The position numbers and the translations under genes were made by a program. Positions 10,801 to 23,391 of a DNA stretch of 64,000 nt are shown here, piece by piece; positions within the stretch are counted from its first letter, which is position 1, and every line of letters begins with the position of its first letter. Below the pieces are notes generated by a model that was not told the DNA's origin, did no database searches, and saw only the letters and a list, made by a program, of their open reading frames with translations. Source of the DNA: Gonatopus flavifemur (Eukaryota; Arthropoda; Insecta; Hymenoptera; Dryinidae). Location of the stretch: positions 24,464,001-24,528,000 of the forward strand of contig JAFFJZ010000007.1 of assembly GCA_018340375.1 (NCBI GenBank), in the 5' to 3' direction.

Positions 10801-13385
10801 GAAATGTTCATACATTGAAACGAAAACTTTATTCAAGCCAAGAAATCCTTCTACGTGTATACCTTTGCTACCTTCGCTGCCAGAAGCTTTCAAGTGTATT
10901 AACAATTCTCTCCTTCACTTCCGCTCTCCCTCCGATTGCACTCTCTTGCTTCTATTTTACTGTTTTCCCTTCACCTATGTCTACGTTGTTGTCTTTCCTC
11001 CAACTTCTTCACTTTTCTCGTATTCTCGTGTTTTTCACCCTCACTTTTTCATCCACTTTCTCTCCCCTTCGTTATTATTTATCGCAGTTTTCTTCAACTT
11101 CATGATTCCTCTCGCGACGATCATTTGATCGCTTCATCGATTTCATTCTGACAGAAATATTGTATTGCCCGATTCGATTTCATATGAATCGTTTTTTTCG
11201 CTTCTTAATCATTGGAATTCATCTGTACTGCGTATCAATGTTGCACACAAAAACGAATAACAAAGATCAAAACACGTGCTGCTCCGCGTTCTTTCTTCTT
11301 TTGTTTTGGCAATTCATCTGTAAGAACCTTTATGAGTTTATATTCATAATTTCACGATCAAAGATATGGCACTTTGCCACATACCAAACTTCACTAAGAA
11401 ATACTTGAAGACATTTTCGGAAAACTTCTTTGAGATAAACAATATCTGATGGGTCATCTTGCGCACATGGATTATGAAATGCGAGGTAATTGAAGGAAAA
11501 AACTCAGCAAGTTTCCTTCCAATTCTCAAAAATGTCAATCTAGCAAATAATACTACAGTCTTTCAGGAAAGTGAATTCTAAGGTTGAAATAATGAACAAA
11601 GTCAAAAATCACACTCTAATCTTATTTTTTTCGCGTAGTTTACCATGAAACATCCCCAATTCATTTTGAACCACCAACTGAAATGAAAACAACGTGCTAC
11701 ATGCGAAAGAGTCAGCTGTTTTCCTCAGCGACCTGAAACAAGTCCTGTCATTCATACCAAAAAATTCCTGTGAACGAAAAAAGGAGAATTATTAATTTTT
11801 TTTACACGTTATTCTATGAATAAACGTTTACGAATGAACTTGGTGAAAAGCCAGCGATGATTGATACTTGAGAATTCATGCGAATACAAGCGAGTAGCTT
11901 TTTCATTTATAACAAGCTGTCCATGATGTATTCCCTATTCTCTTTCCACTTAAAATTTCATCGACTCTCTCTTTTGCTCTCTCATTCGTCTTCCCTTCTC
12001 GTGTCACGTCATATCGGCTATACCTACCTTTCCGTCTGCCTAACGTCTCGTTCAAGAAATGTGTACCCGCCTACCTTTCTCTATTCATTTTTCTGTCTCC
12101 TTTCCATAACTAGGTCTTTCTCTTTCTCCCTTTGATGTACCGTTATCATGAAAATTTGGCCTTTGTTCTGACTTTGCTGGAGGATGAAAAGCATCCAACT
12201 CAACCAGGGTTTTAATATAATGAATCCACCTATTACTGGAGTGAAAAATCTAGACCTCTAGATTCTTTTTTTCCCCGTCGTTAATTTTCTCTCCATTTTC
12301 TTGTTGTTTGTTATAATTGTTCGACCTTTAAGATTCAAAATTCCACGTACTTTAACCGAGATGAGGACAATTTTTAGAACACTTAGAATATAAAGTACGT
12401 TGAAACCGTGAGGATCTTGAATATTACTTTTTAGAGAATAAGTTCTATTGTTATAAATGCAAAGAAGTTTGGTTGGGTTATAATTGTGCACGGAATAATG
12501 AGCAATAATATCATGAATAATGAGAAGATAAGAGGGATTTAATCATCTGTTTGTGATTCTCCTGAATTTTCTGAAGTATTAAATCCATGCCTGGTGCTTC
12601 GTATATCATTAAAAACAGTTCCCGCTAGAGATTTGATGGTACCTTACTGCAAAAATGGAATTCGGACTTTCCGAGTGTTTTGTAAATGGAAAACAAACTG
12701 ATCGTCTGATGAAACCAACTATGAAATAAAAACAAAGAATCTTAATAAAATTTCAAATTACTTATAGCAAATTGTGTGGGAAAATTGTTATAATCTCATT
12801 TCTTCCTAATACTTCATGCAATATTCACTTACTTATTGAATTGAAATTTATCCTTTGTTACTTTGAGTTTTGCTTCACTATTGCAAGTGAACACTATTTT
12901 GTGTTCTATACCATAAAAGACAAATTCAGAAAGCGATTTCACATGCAAAACTATAACACTTCATTTTCAATTTTTGAAATCACAAGATAATCTGTTGCTA
13001 AAATAAATAAAATGTGAAATCAGGACAGATTTTCTGCCTTAATTTGACAGCTTCCTCCTCTGTAATTATCTTACACGTACATCCATGGTGCTGACACAGT
13101 CATTCATCGTATCACATTTTTCTTCTCTTAATCTTTCCTTACATTGATGGATTCTATAGATCACAAAATATCTCATGTTTTGGCTCCACGTCCGAAGGAT
13201 TAGCGAATAATCTTCCAAGCCATAAGCAACAGTAACCCCGCACGAGAGAACGCCTTGGACACTTCCTTTAGTGAATAACCTGACATGGTTTCATTCTTCG
13301 GGGAATTCAATGAAGATGACAAAGGTTTCATGAAAGATTAATCAAATGTTACTTCGTAAAATATGACATGTTATTTATGAGAAAA
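7861..13385. other. Non-coding stretch, no gene recognised
   Basis: AT-rich sequence. Two pyrimidine-rich tracts (about 10890-11110 and 11930-12135) give spurious serine/phenylalanine/leucine-rich reading frames without domain or codon signal. An isolated CAGTGATGCCAG at 8893, like the hAT-type MITE ends elsewhere, may be a solo end. Confidence 0.5.
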
Positions 13386-13807
13386 CTCTGCTTCGGATGA
13401 CCATTAGATTACGATTGAATTTTGATTGGTATCAACATGGTCCAATCTGTCATTCCAAAATGAATCTGTGGCAAATAGGAAATGAATGCGGTTCTATCCG
13501 AATTTCCAATTGCACGAAACGAAACTGGTTGTGCAGTATCGAAGTTGTGTGGTTCCTATAAGTATGGATATGCCATTTTGAGGAATCCAATTGTTTTCTG
13601 TCCGATATTGCAGGTATGAATTGTAATGGTGTCGAAGCGGATATGCTGGAGAGTGACCTGAATTGGATGCAATAGATAAAAGCATATTGAGAATGTTATG
13701 GGATAAATAAGGTTTTCCCACAAAGTGATTGTTAATCGAATCTAACTGAATTCCCGTATTGAAATTTGAAAGGTTCGCAACCAGTGTTCTGAGATGAATA
13801 ATTATAT

Positions 13808-15460
13808 CAGGGCTCCCACTGAGCTTCCATAAAAAAGTAGGACATTTAAAAAAAAAAGTGGGACAACCCGAAAAAAAAGTAAATAATTCCCAAAATAGAA
13901 ATAAAACATTTATGTAAAGAAATTTTATAACAGAATTACGAAATTAACAACAAATATAAAACAAAATCGATCACCATAGTTTTATTAAACGTTACACCTA
14001 TATCGCGTTTATTAAAATAAAGATTTGCAATTATCATAGATTATTTTCTCCAATAGTCTGATAGAATGATTATAAATTTTGATAGAAAATATATTTTAAA
14101 AAATAAGCAACAATTATAAAATCGTTTTTTTTCGATTCTCTCGTTAATCAAATTCTTCAAATTTTTTTCATTAGTCCAAAATATCCAATTTTGTTGCTTT
14201 GGCATGCGAAGAAAGTAATGCCGTTCAAAAGTTCATCAAACACATTGAAAATATTGAAACTTCGCAACATTTGTAATATTTCTCTAGTTCAGTATTTCAT
14301 TCGTTATGTGATTAACTGGTTTGAATGAGAATCATGTTTATTGTGAATTGTCAATTTGACGTTTTGTGCATATACAAATATGATGTCTGCAAAAAATCGT
14401 TGATTTGATATTTCAACTGAGTTGACGTACTACTTTATGTATTGCACTTTCTCAGATAATAATTAAATTGAAAAATGATCAACAAACAATGGCATTGTCT
14501 GATCTCATGAACCTTCAATTATAGCATTACGGGAAGCAGGATCAATTGAGGTCTTATTAATCGAACTATTTCTTTAAATTCTTAGTTAGATTTCACTTTT
14601 TAACCAGCCAAAAGTGAGCTTATCAATTTTTTTAGTAGAATTTTCACTCTTTGGGAGTGGTAGTCTGAGGTGTGAAGTTGGACTCCTTAGATCACTTCGA
14701 TTTGGAAGGGAATTTTTCACTTTTGAAGAGGAATTTCCCTCGAAACAGTTGAAAATATCACTCGAACTGGACAAGTTCACTTCTGAAATTTAATGAAGTG
14801 GAGCCATGGACTTCTTATTCTTTCAAATTTAGAGAGTGATCACGTATTTCAATCATTCACCAAAATAGATGTAGCGACTAATCAACAACTACAGCAATTA
14901 TCCGGTATATCGTCGAAAATCAACTATTTAAATAGCTGTTATAACCAACTTTTCGTGTGATTGTCTGGTTTGAACTTTGAAATCAACATCATAAAATTGC
15001 TGATTTGTTCTATTTATCCTTTCAAACATATAATCTGAGGATTGACGTTTGATTATCGCAGCAAGAAGAACAGTATACGATGTGAGTGAACTTCAAAAAA
15101 TAAAAATCTTGACTAAATGGCAAAAGAATGGAACAAATTATGACACCCATGATGAAAATATTCTCATAAGTCTTTATAATTCGTCACAAAAACTCATATT
15201 TTTTCATCATTTTTGATAAAGCCACAATTCTTAGAGAAATTATGATTGAAAATATTAATCCAGTTCAGGTTGGGAGCGGCAAAGTATTATTAGGCCCTGA
15301 GTGGCAAAAATGTGAAAACGTCCCTGATTATAAGATAATTTTGATCAGGGACTTTACGAAAAAGTAGGAATAGTAGGATAAAGTGCAGAATAGTAGGACA
15401 AAGGAGACATTTTACCAAATAATAGGAAAAGTAGGAAAAGTAGGACCAGTGGGAGCCTTG
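13808..15460. mobile_element. hAT-like element remnant, 1.65 kb
   Basis: Ends read CAGGGCTCCCACTG and, on the complement, CAAGGCTCCCACTG. TTATAT abuts both outer edges (a 6-bp direct repeat). Subterminal copies of GTAGGA are frequent near both ends, a known hAT feature. No transposase reading frame survives. Confidence 0.6.
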
Positions 15461-15468
15461 TTATATGG

Positions 15469-16427
15469 AAAGTCCCATACAGGAAACCCCGATAATGTAA
15501 ACAAGGACAACAATCGGCCCATGTATGGCTACCATTAAATGGCCAACAATGGATTCACATCATTGGCACAAGTGTGGCTCACCACTGGCTGATAAGAAAG
15601 GCCAGCAATGAAAACAGCTGATAGTCAGCCGATGTACGGCTACAATACGTACGGTAAACGGCCAACAATTGATTTCCCGTTACTGGCTGAAATATGGCCT
15701 ATTACTAAGTGAAATGGATTTCAAAGTTGAATGTATTGTATTCGTGATCACCCGTAAAAAAAGTTTTTTTTGGCCTTATTTCTATTACGCTGAATAAATA
15801 ATTCACATCCATCAAATACGTTTTACATGATTCAAACGAACTCTCATTTATACAGATAATCAATTACTTTCTCATGTGAATAACAAAAAATTTGAAGGAA
15901 TAAGCAACTGAATTCAACTGATTTATCGAGAGTGCTTTTGATTCGTATAATTTTACATTTGAGATTGTGGAAATATCGGGCATGCAAATCTATTTAGAAA
16001 AAAGACATCCATTTCTGATCTTGTGGAAACTGGAATGACAAATTTCCCCAAAACAAAAACAAAAAAGTGTTTTGGGTCACATTTAACCACTCATTTGAAG
16101 TAATACTGAACCGATTATTCTGGAACGCAGTCATATCACCATTGGATATTATTATTATTATGCCCCAGTAATCTGCCATGGATAGCTGACATTCGAACAT
16201 TATCCCGAAATTTCTGATCATAAATCGGGATCATTGAGCCCCATTACTGGGTCAATCAATAATTTTATACATGGCTCATTATTTATTGCCATTAATGGAC
16301 CCACGTTATCATCCAGCAATTAACATTGATGAGCCATTAATGGGCGCCATTAACGGGCACAGAACGCCGTTTGTGGTCCAGTAACGTGCCATTATTGGGC
16401 CAATTGATGAACCCTGTATGGGGTCCC
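15469..16427. mobile_element. Probable foldback element, ~960 bp
   Basis: Ends carry AGTCCCATACAGG and the inverted GACCCCATACAGGG. The interior is rich in short alternating motifs such as GGCC, CATTAATGG and CCAACAATGG in both orientations. It sits next to the hAT-like element inside the ~210-bp repeat. Limits approximate. Confidence 0.45.
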
Positions 16428-17914
16428 CGGATTTAATCTGGAATCACCGATTCGAATCTTGATGGTTTCAATCTGCTCATGGGAAACGCTCAACTCCATC
16501 TTATTCAACACGGATTTACAAGTTAGGAGATCAAAATAGTTTTCACAACAATGGATGTTCACTCGAGCCCAGCTGAATTTCCGTATTAAAATTCAAGATG
16601 TTCAAACCTGGTGTTCCGAGATGAACAATCATGTACAAGAGCAGCGGATCTCATTTGGAATGGCCGATTAAAATCTTGTTGGTTTCAATGTGCTTATGGG
16701 AGACATTGAATTAAATTCGTTTCAACATGGATTTAAAAATTGAGGATGTGATGGATCATTATGGTTTTTACATGAAGTGAATATCACTCAAATCGAACTG
16801 GTTTTCCATGTTGAAATGCAAGATAGTAGAATCTGATATAACTGGATCTCAGTATTGAAGGTCAACGAGTTCATACCCGGTGTTCTTACATGGGCCTATG
16901 AGTTTGGGGATCCCAGCTGGCTGTAATGGATCTCTGATTTGTCCCTTCGAGTTCCACGCTGGTCTTGGGCTAGTGTCACGCAAGCCCCACACAAAAACCC
17001 ACATTTATGACTGATTTCAGCGCCTTCGAGCGGTAGGGTAATTGAACTAATTTTACATGAATGTACCTAATACTATTTGAGAAATTTTGATGATTTGTTG
17101 AACATTTATATTAGTGTATCCATGTGGGATTACTTCCAGTGCCCTTCCCCTTGGTAGCGTTCAAGTTAAATCTAAAAATTCTCCTGTTGCTCCCTAGATT
17201 GGATCTACATCAACCAAAGGGGACCCTGGCAAGAATCTGTCTGCCCGAGACCCACCCTGAATTCGTATGGAATGGGAAGAAAATATGATTAGCAGCATGT
17301 TTTGTACCACCGGGTGGATAATTCATTTCATTTCAATACAGCAATTCAGTTAGATTCGGAGGAGACCCTCGGCAAATAACCCGAAGCATAGTTGGCCCGA
17401 ATATGAATATCCAGTGCAACAGGATATAAATATTTATGTTCGGGTTAAATAACATTTGGGACAAACTCGGATAATGAAGGGTGAACCCTTCTACATGATT
17501 ACGCATCTTGGAAAATTAATGTCAAACTTTTTGAACTTCAATACGGATATACACACGCTAAAAAGAAAAACTTAATTTCAGTTAGAATATGAGCTGAGTT
17601 CAAGATGCAACCGAAAGAAGACTCATTAGACTTGAAGTCAGCCACTGGAGAACCTTCTCAAACTCAAACCAGAATACAGCTTACATTAAGCCCTATTTGA
17701 CTGAAATTAAAATTGATTTCGAACCGAAATTCAAAGCAAATTTTTTCTGATGAATGGGTTCGTCCATTGTTTTTTGTTGTGTTCTGCTCAACATAGCGTT
17801 ACCTAACGACGATGAGAAATATGTTTATGTTTATTCGGAGTATACAAAAAAAGTTCCCTGCTTCGTGAATTTATTCACTTCGCATTTTAACTGTTCAATT
17901 GTATCGCGATCGTA

Positions 17915-18178
17915 CACTGAGAAAACAGATCTTGAAAAATACCATAATTTATGGATTTTCAGCGCTGGTCTGACCCGAGTTGGAATATTCACTTGCATGA
18001 ATCTCTAAAAGTACCATAATTTCTTGGACTTTTTGAAATAAGTATGTTACCTTCCGTATCAAAGTCCAAGACATTATGGTACTTTTAGAGGCTTTTTCAG
18101 GTAAATATTTAGACTCGGTCAGACCAGCGCAGAAAATCCATAAATTATGGTACTTTTTAAGATACCTTTTTCTCCGTG
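17915..18178. mobile_element. CAC/GTG foldback MITE (TA)
   Basis: A near-palindrome of 264 bp. Arms share CCATAATTTATGGATTTTC and GCGCTGGTCTGACC; ends read CACTGAGAAAA and, on the complement, CACGGAGAAAAA. Flanked by TA on both sides. Nested in the 1.3-kb element. Confidence 0.8.
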
Positions 18179-18211
18179 TAGTCGTTGAAGATTGAAAATC
18201 TCTTAACCCTC

Positions 18212-18290
18212 ATCGGGAGATTCGAACCAACGTTGTTGCCAGAATAACCTGTCTTAGTCCTTTGCGTTCAACCACTCCGCCATGTTACCG
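18212..18290 (-). repeat. tRNA-derived sequence (SINE head or tRNA pseudogene)
   Basis: On the - strand it carries an A box TGGCGGAGTGG (18272-18282) and a B box GGTTCGAATCT (18218-18228). Spacing fits a serine/leucine-type tRNA with a long variable arm. The T-stem and acceptor stem do not pair well, so it is not an intact tRNA gene. Confidence 0.6.
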
Positions 18291-19454
18291 TTTCGATCGA
18301 CGGATGTGATAAATCATTTCATAATGGTCTCATTCGATAGTATGTGTAGTGTGAAATCAGAGATGAATTTGGAAAACATTTTACGGGAACTGAGAATTAG
18401 TGTAAATGCGAATACCCCCGAAAGTGTGTTGTAATGTTGAAGTGAAAGTGTCGAAATAAAAAATTCATCAACAGTGCGGAAAATCCAATAACAAGCTTTT
18501 ACGAAGTTGGTATTACAAATTGTTACCGAATTAGTTAAGCACCCTGAATAATAAATGAAACACCTGAATTGAAAACTGTAATTAATTATATGCACATATA
18601 TATGCGTACGTATGAACAATTGTAATACTGAAAATGAAAGAATTTTAATCTCATTTTCAGATATTTTTGGTTGAATTATCCATCAAACTCCACATGGCTG
18701 ACTATAAGATATGCATTGCTGATAATCAGCACATTATCCGATTGAATTGAATTTAATACGGCCATAACTCTTTTTCATCCCATATTACAGCTGGAATCGT
18801 AACATTGCTGATTTTAAGCCTCATCTGAAAATCAGTCGATCATGGAATTAAGATTTACTTTTTACTGTGTAGTTAGATCCAAGTGACAATTAATTCGTGT
18901 TGAAACCATTTTAATTTTATCGCAATTCTCAATCTGCATATCCATTTTGAATCGGATTGAGTTCAGTGTCTCCCATAAGTAGGTTTAAATCATCAGGATT
19001 TGAATCGGTTATTCCACATTGAATCCGTTGTTCTTTTATATAATTGTTCATCTCGGAACACCAGGATCGAACCCCTTGCGTTTTGATACGAAAGTCCACT
19101 CAGATTCGAGTGATAACCATATTAATTCCCTTGGATCCTCGATCTGCAAATCCGTATGGAACCGGATTGGGTTTAGTGTCTTCCATAAATAGATTGACAC
19201 CATTACGATTCGGATCGGCCATTCCAGGTAAGATTCGTTATTCTTGTACATAATTATCTATCTCGGAACACCAGATTCGAACGTCTTGAATTCCAATACG
19301 GAAATCCAATAAGATCCCAGTGACAATAAATTCATGTGGAAACCGTATCAATTCCGAAATATCTTCAATCTGTAAATACGTGTTAGGTCTGGATTGAATT
19401 GAACTGAGTAATGTCAGAGATAAAATTACGAAGAAACACTTTTCATTCCAACCA

Positions 19455-19710
19455 CACTGAGAAAAATTTCCTTGTACAATTTCCCATAATTGCTGGTATA
19501 CTTGGGATATACTCTGGAAATGATGAAACACGCTGTCGATTATGTGTGAACTTTGCAATCATTCTAGCTACCTCCACTCGCTTGGGTCGTAGATGTTAAG
19601 AGAATAACCGTTCAATTTACCGTGTTTGACAGTACATTTTGTAGTTTCCAGGTTATATCCTAACTTTACCAGCAATGATGGGAAATTTTACGAGGAAATT
19701 TTTCTTAGTG
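19455..19710. mobile_element. CAC/GTG MITE (CA duplication)
   Basis: Ends CACTGAGAAAAATTTCCT and, on the complement, CACTAAGAAAAATTTCCT. The flanking dinucleotide is CA on both sides (19453-19454 and 19711-19712). Confidence 0.75.
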
Positions 19711-19758
19711 CAATGTCTGGAAAAACAGCTTGTCCCTGCCTACATGTAGTTCTAGGTT

Positions 19759-20027
19759 CACTGTTAGAAAAATCTGTCTTAAACTTAACAATACTATTAT
19801 GAAGTTTTTTACATAAACATTTTATTAAATCTTATACGAAATTTTGTATGAAATTTCATATTTTCATATTAAATTTCTTGTTTTCATATTAAATTTAATA
19901 ATCGTTCTTAAATTTAATATGGAAATATGAAATTTCATAAAAAATTTCGTATGAAATTTAATAAAATGATTATGTAAAAAACTTCATAATATTATTGTTA
20001 AGTTTAAGACAGATTTTTCTAACAGTG
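19759..20027. mobile_element. CAC/GTG foldback MITE (TT duplication)
   Basis: Arms of about 125 bp are nearly perfectly complementary, starting CACTGTTAGAAAAATCTGTC. TT flanks both sides (19757-19758 and 20028-20029). The core is AT-rich with TATTAAATTT motifs. Confidence 0.82.
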
Positions 20028-20691
20028 TTCCCAAATTGAGCCGGTCTAAAAACTCAGACTGTTGCTGAATTCAAACTACCATTCTGAATGAATAGGGGAG
20101 AGCGGGATTAAAATTGGCGCGGATAAGTTGTTCCGATGATTTGAATTTTACAAATGCAAATAAATCGCCGTATATTCTGAATATGCGAACTGAGAGAAAT
20201 ATTTCTCCCTCAATTTATATTTTCAAAACATATGCTAACTCATTTCTATTTCTGAAAGTTGAATCTTCGGAACAACCTTTCCGCCGCACTTTCAACCCCG
20301 CAATACCTACCCTACACCGTAGCGCGATAGTTGGTCAAGTAGATAGGATGTTAGGCTTCAGATATTCTGCTACAGGTAGGCAGGTTTCATTCCCCTCGTT
20401 AGGTGCCAAAAATTTTCTCCATTTCCTACATCCGATACGAACGGGGAAAAGTTGTATCCCAATTTCAATTCAATTGAGAATTACTTTTTTTTTCCTGATT
20501 GTCCAAAAACTTTTGTTTGTTCTTATCGCCTTTAGTTTTTATCAACATTGATACGAATTGATTTTGACATGTGAACACAATTAAAAACCAGTAGGAACCC
20601 TTAACGGAAATCCTGATTGATACCATTAATATTCCAACTCAACTTCCCATACAGGAACAGGTACAATGTTCGAAGAATTAGTAGCGACCTA

Positions 20692-20942
20692 CACGGAAAG
20701 AAGAAAACAGCAATGGTTACTGTGAATCGCAGTAATTCATTGAAAAAAAATGAAAAATCAAATTCACGCCGTTCATTACTGCGTCTCCCAGTAACCGTTA
20801 ATGTCCAAGCAATTTTGACGAATTTCACTGCAGTACACAACACTGTGATCGCGCTAACCTCTATCATCCAAGCGTGTTTTCATTTGTTTTTCAACTGATT
20901 GCTGTTATGGACAGTAACCAGTGCTGTTTTCTTTTTTCCGTG
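20692..20942. mobile_element. CAC/GTG MITE (TA duplication)
   Basis: Ends CACGGAAAGAAGAAAACAGC and, on the complement, CACGGAAAAAAGAAAACAGC, then TGGTTACTGT in both. TA flanks both sides. Confidence 0.8.
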
Positions 20943-22097
20943 TAGTGAACGTAAACCCATATAGAACCCATATAGAAATATATCTGCGAATGTGAATTTG
21001 TTTTATTGTTTGGCTTTGTAATTGTCTTCTCAGTTAGACTCCATTAGAAAATATTTTCTAACGGTCTGAATCTGTATATTACTGGAAAGAAACCGGATCA
21101 GTGCAGATAGGAAATATTTTCTATTGGAATCAATTGAATATTCGAAACAGAAAACTTTTAATTGTTGTGCAGGTTTGTCTTGTTGAGTTCATTTAACAAG
21201 ATTTGAATGATTCTTTCTACACGGAAAACGTGTCCCTCCGGAACACGCCGTGGTGAAGGCGATAAATATTATTCATCTCCGTTGTCGACAAAACTTTCAA
21301 AAACTTTATCAAACTCTTGGAAATCGATACAATTCTTCGTTCCCCTTCGGATCAAACTTTGAAAAGGAAGGGAGAAATGTTTGGAACGTGTGGCGCTCCT
21401 TTTTTAAAAGTTTGATGGTTTTGCTAATAAGATTGTCACTGATGTGATCTTACGATTGACAATCCCACTCTAAAAATCGTTGAAATTTAGGATTTTTATC
21501 ATAATTTCATCAAGGAGATTAATTGATCTTTGCCGTTGAGTCGTAGTAAAAACTATATAGTGCCGATCTTGACCATGCACCACGCCTAATTCTAGTATTT
21601 GACCACATTTTAACTATAAAAAACAAAGAAAAAACTTGAAAATATCAAATATGTTTTGTTAATTGCTGTATTGTGATCAATACAGCAATTAACAATGATT
21701 GGAGCCGTTACCTAGATTTGAAAAACGAAATAAGTAAATCTACAATATGCATTCTAATTCACTGTGTTTTACTGGAAATTCAAAAAATGGGAAATCAAAT
21801 ACAAAGATTTTTCGGGGAAGAAGGAGAGGTTGAGTTTTATGAAAACGTAGGGAAGGTCATGAAATGTCATTTAGTACCAAGTTCGAACTGTTCGAAAGAC
21901 AATGTGAATAAAAATCGATGTTGAATGTCGACAAAAGTATATGAACCGTAGTTACTGATTACCGGTCGCAGGATCTTATGCATAACCGAATATTTCTTTA
22001 CTCTATTCAAACCCCAAACCATTGAGACCCCGTTGATGAATACCTGTGACCGCCATCAAGGGTACTAAAGGGTGCGAGCGTAGCGACCATCAAGATA
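20943..22097. other. Intergenic or intronic, no feature recognised
   Basis: AT-rich sequence with short reading frames only; none has a recognisable domain. Confidence 0.45.
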
Positions 22098-23391
22098 CGA
22101 GGGTGGATTGATAAGTTTCCGGCCTGACCAAGAAAAACAACGTTTTTAAGAATTTTTTTTTTTTATTTCTCAACATAATCTCCTCCAAGGCTGATACATT
22201 TCTCATAGCGGTGTTCTAGTCTAGTAATGCCATCTCTATAGACTGATTCGTCAAGCTCCTCAAAATACCCATTTACAGCTTCGATTACTTCTTCATTGTC
22301 CGCAAATCTCTTACCGCCAAGCCATTTTTTGAGATTAGGAAACAGATAATAGTCACTCGGGGCTAGGTCTGGAGAGTAGGGAGGGTGCGGCATTAATTCA
22401 AACTTCAGATCGTTGATTTTAGCCATCGCAACGATTGACGTGTGCGCTGGTGCGTTATCGTGATGAAACAAGAGTTTTTTCTTCGCCAGATGAGATCGTT
22501 TAATTTTCACTTCGTGGCTCAAACGTTGCAATAAGTCTGCGTAGTATTGACCAGTGATAGGTTTTACCCTTTTCAAGGTAATCAATGTATATAATACCTC
22601 TTGCATCCCAAAAAACAGTAGCCATAACCTTGTTCGCCGAAAAAATTGTTTTTGCCTTTTTTGGAGTTGGTTCCCCTGGTCCAATCCACTGTTGAGACTG
22701 TTCTTTGGTTTCAGGAGTGTAGTGGTGGACCCAAGTTTCGTCAACGGTTACGAATCGACGCAAAAATTCGCTTGCATTACGCTTATACAACGCCAAATTG
22801 GCGGTAGAAATGTTCTTTCGAATCAATTTTTGGTCGACTGTTAGCAAACGCGGCACCCATCTTGCACAGAGCTTTTCCATATACAAATGTTGGTGCAAAA
22901 TATTTTGTACACGTTCATATGACATCTTACAGGTCTCAGCTATCTCACGAACTTTTAATCTGCGATCTTTCAGCACTATTTGATGGATTTTTTCGATCAT
23001 ATCTGGAGTTGTGACCTCAATGGGGCGTCCTGAGCGAGGCCCATCAGAGGTGCTCACACGACCCTTTTTAAACTCGGAAACCCACTGCTTAACGGTTGAA
23101 TATGATGGGGAGGATGTCCCCAGTGTTGAGTCCATCTCTTCTTAAATTTCCTTCGGCGTTAACCCCTTCAAATAAAAGTATTTGATGACAGCACGATTTT
23201 CCAGCTTTTCCATTTTTACGAAAAACACAGAGGCGGCTTGGTCAGCGTGCTCTCAAAACTAAACTAACATGGCGATCGGACTGAAACTATAGCTACAAGC
23301 TATCTAAGGATGGTACTATAGAACGCCACCTCAAGGTAGGTCTAGTGGCGCCATCTCTTGGTCAGGCCGGAAACTTATCAATCCACCCTCG
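22098..23391 (-). mobile_element. Full-length mariner transposon
   Basis: 1,294 bp, bounded by perfectly matching 36-bp terminal inverted repeats (22098-22133 and 23356-23391) starting CGAGGGTGGATTGATAAG, with TA at both flanks. The transposase lies on the - strand inside. Identical ends suggest a fairly recent insertion. Confidence 0.95.
22163..23213 (-). pseudogene. mariner transposase, nonsense codon plus frameshift
   Basis: Cut-and-paste DDD transposase of the Tc1/mariner superfamily. It starts at ATG 23211-23213 (MEKLENRAVIKYF) and ends with TAA at 22163-22165; about 349 residues if unbroken, normal for mariner. The helix-turn-helix region (SYSTVKQWVSEFKKG, GRPIEVTTPDMIEKI) and WVPRLL linker are present. 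Catalytic aspartates are in VTVDETW, HHDNAPAH and APSDYYLF; the last two are separated by 34 residues, the mariner D34D spacing. Breaks: an in-frame TAA at codon 24 (23142-23144) and a one-base insertion near 22560 after EKGKT. No active enzyme can be made. The subfamily was not determined. Confidence 0.94.

Larger units (their letters stand above)
13390..16900 (-). repeat. ~210-bp repeat array, split by insertions
   Basis: Diverged units occur at about 13390-13807 and 16428-16900, in opposite orientation to the array at 17485-19415. Shared landmarks include GTGTTCCGAGATGAACAAT and TTATGGGAGACATT-like segments. The units break at 13807 and resume at 16428 in register, so the 2.6 kb between them is inserted DNA. 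Confidence 0.65.
17552..18869. mobile_element. CAC/GTG-end element, 1.3 kb, host of a nested MITE
   Basis: Left end CACACGCTAAAAAG; the complement of the right end reads CACAGTAAAAAG; TA flanks both (17550-17551 and 18870-18871). Both flanks belong to one interrupted unit of the ~210-bp repeat, which supports the boundaries. It contains a second element (17915-18178) and a tRNA-like sequence. Confidence 0.6.
17485..19415 (+). repeat. ~210-bp repeat array, inverted relative to 13.4-16.9 kb
   Basis: The period is visible directly: TCTCGGAACACCAG at 19051 and 19261, and GTTCAGTGTC/GTTTAGTGTC at 18961 and 19171, all 210 bp apart. The array starts near 17485 and is interrupted at 17551/18870 by a 1.3-kb insertion, after which it continues in register. 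No reading frame is conserved between units. Confidence 0.75.

Noticed and set aside
10815..11151. Three overlapping open frames of 71-96 codons
   Set aside because: They lie in a pyrimidine-rich tract and translate to low-complexity serine, phenylalanine and leucine; all three frames are open together, which indicates composition and not coding.
18212..18290. Functional tRNA gene
   Set aside because: A and B boxes are good but the T-stem and acceptor stem do not pair, and it lies inside a mobile element; called tRNA-derived instead.
19044..19599. Several frames of 62-106 codons on both strands
   Set aside because: They fall in the ~210-bp repeat array and a MITE; the frames are not kept between repeat units.
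20114..20551. Open frame of 145 codons on the + strand
   Set aside because: No recognised domain, no homologous text I can name, and no splice or start context. It includes pyrimidine-rich sequence near the end.
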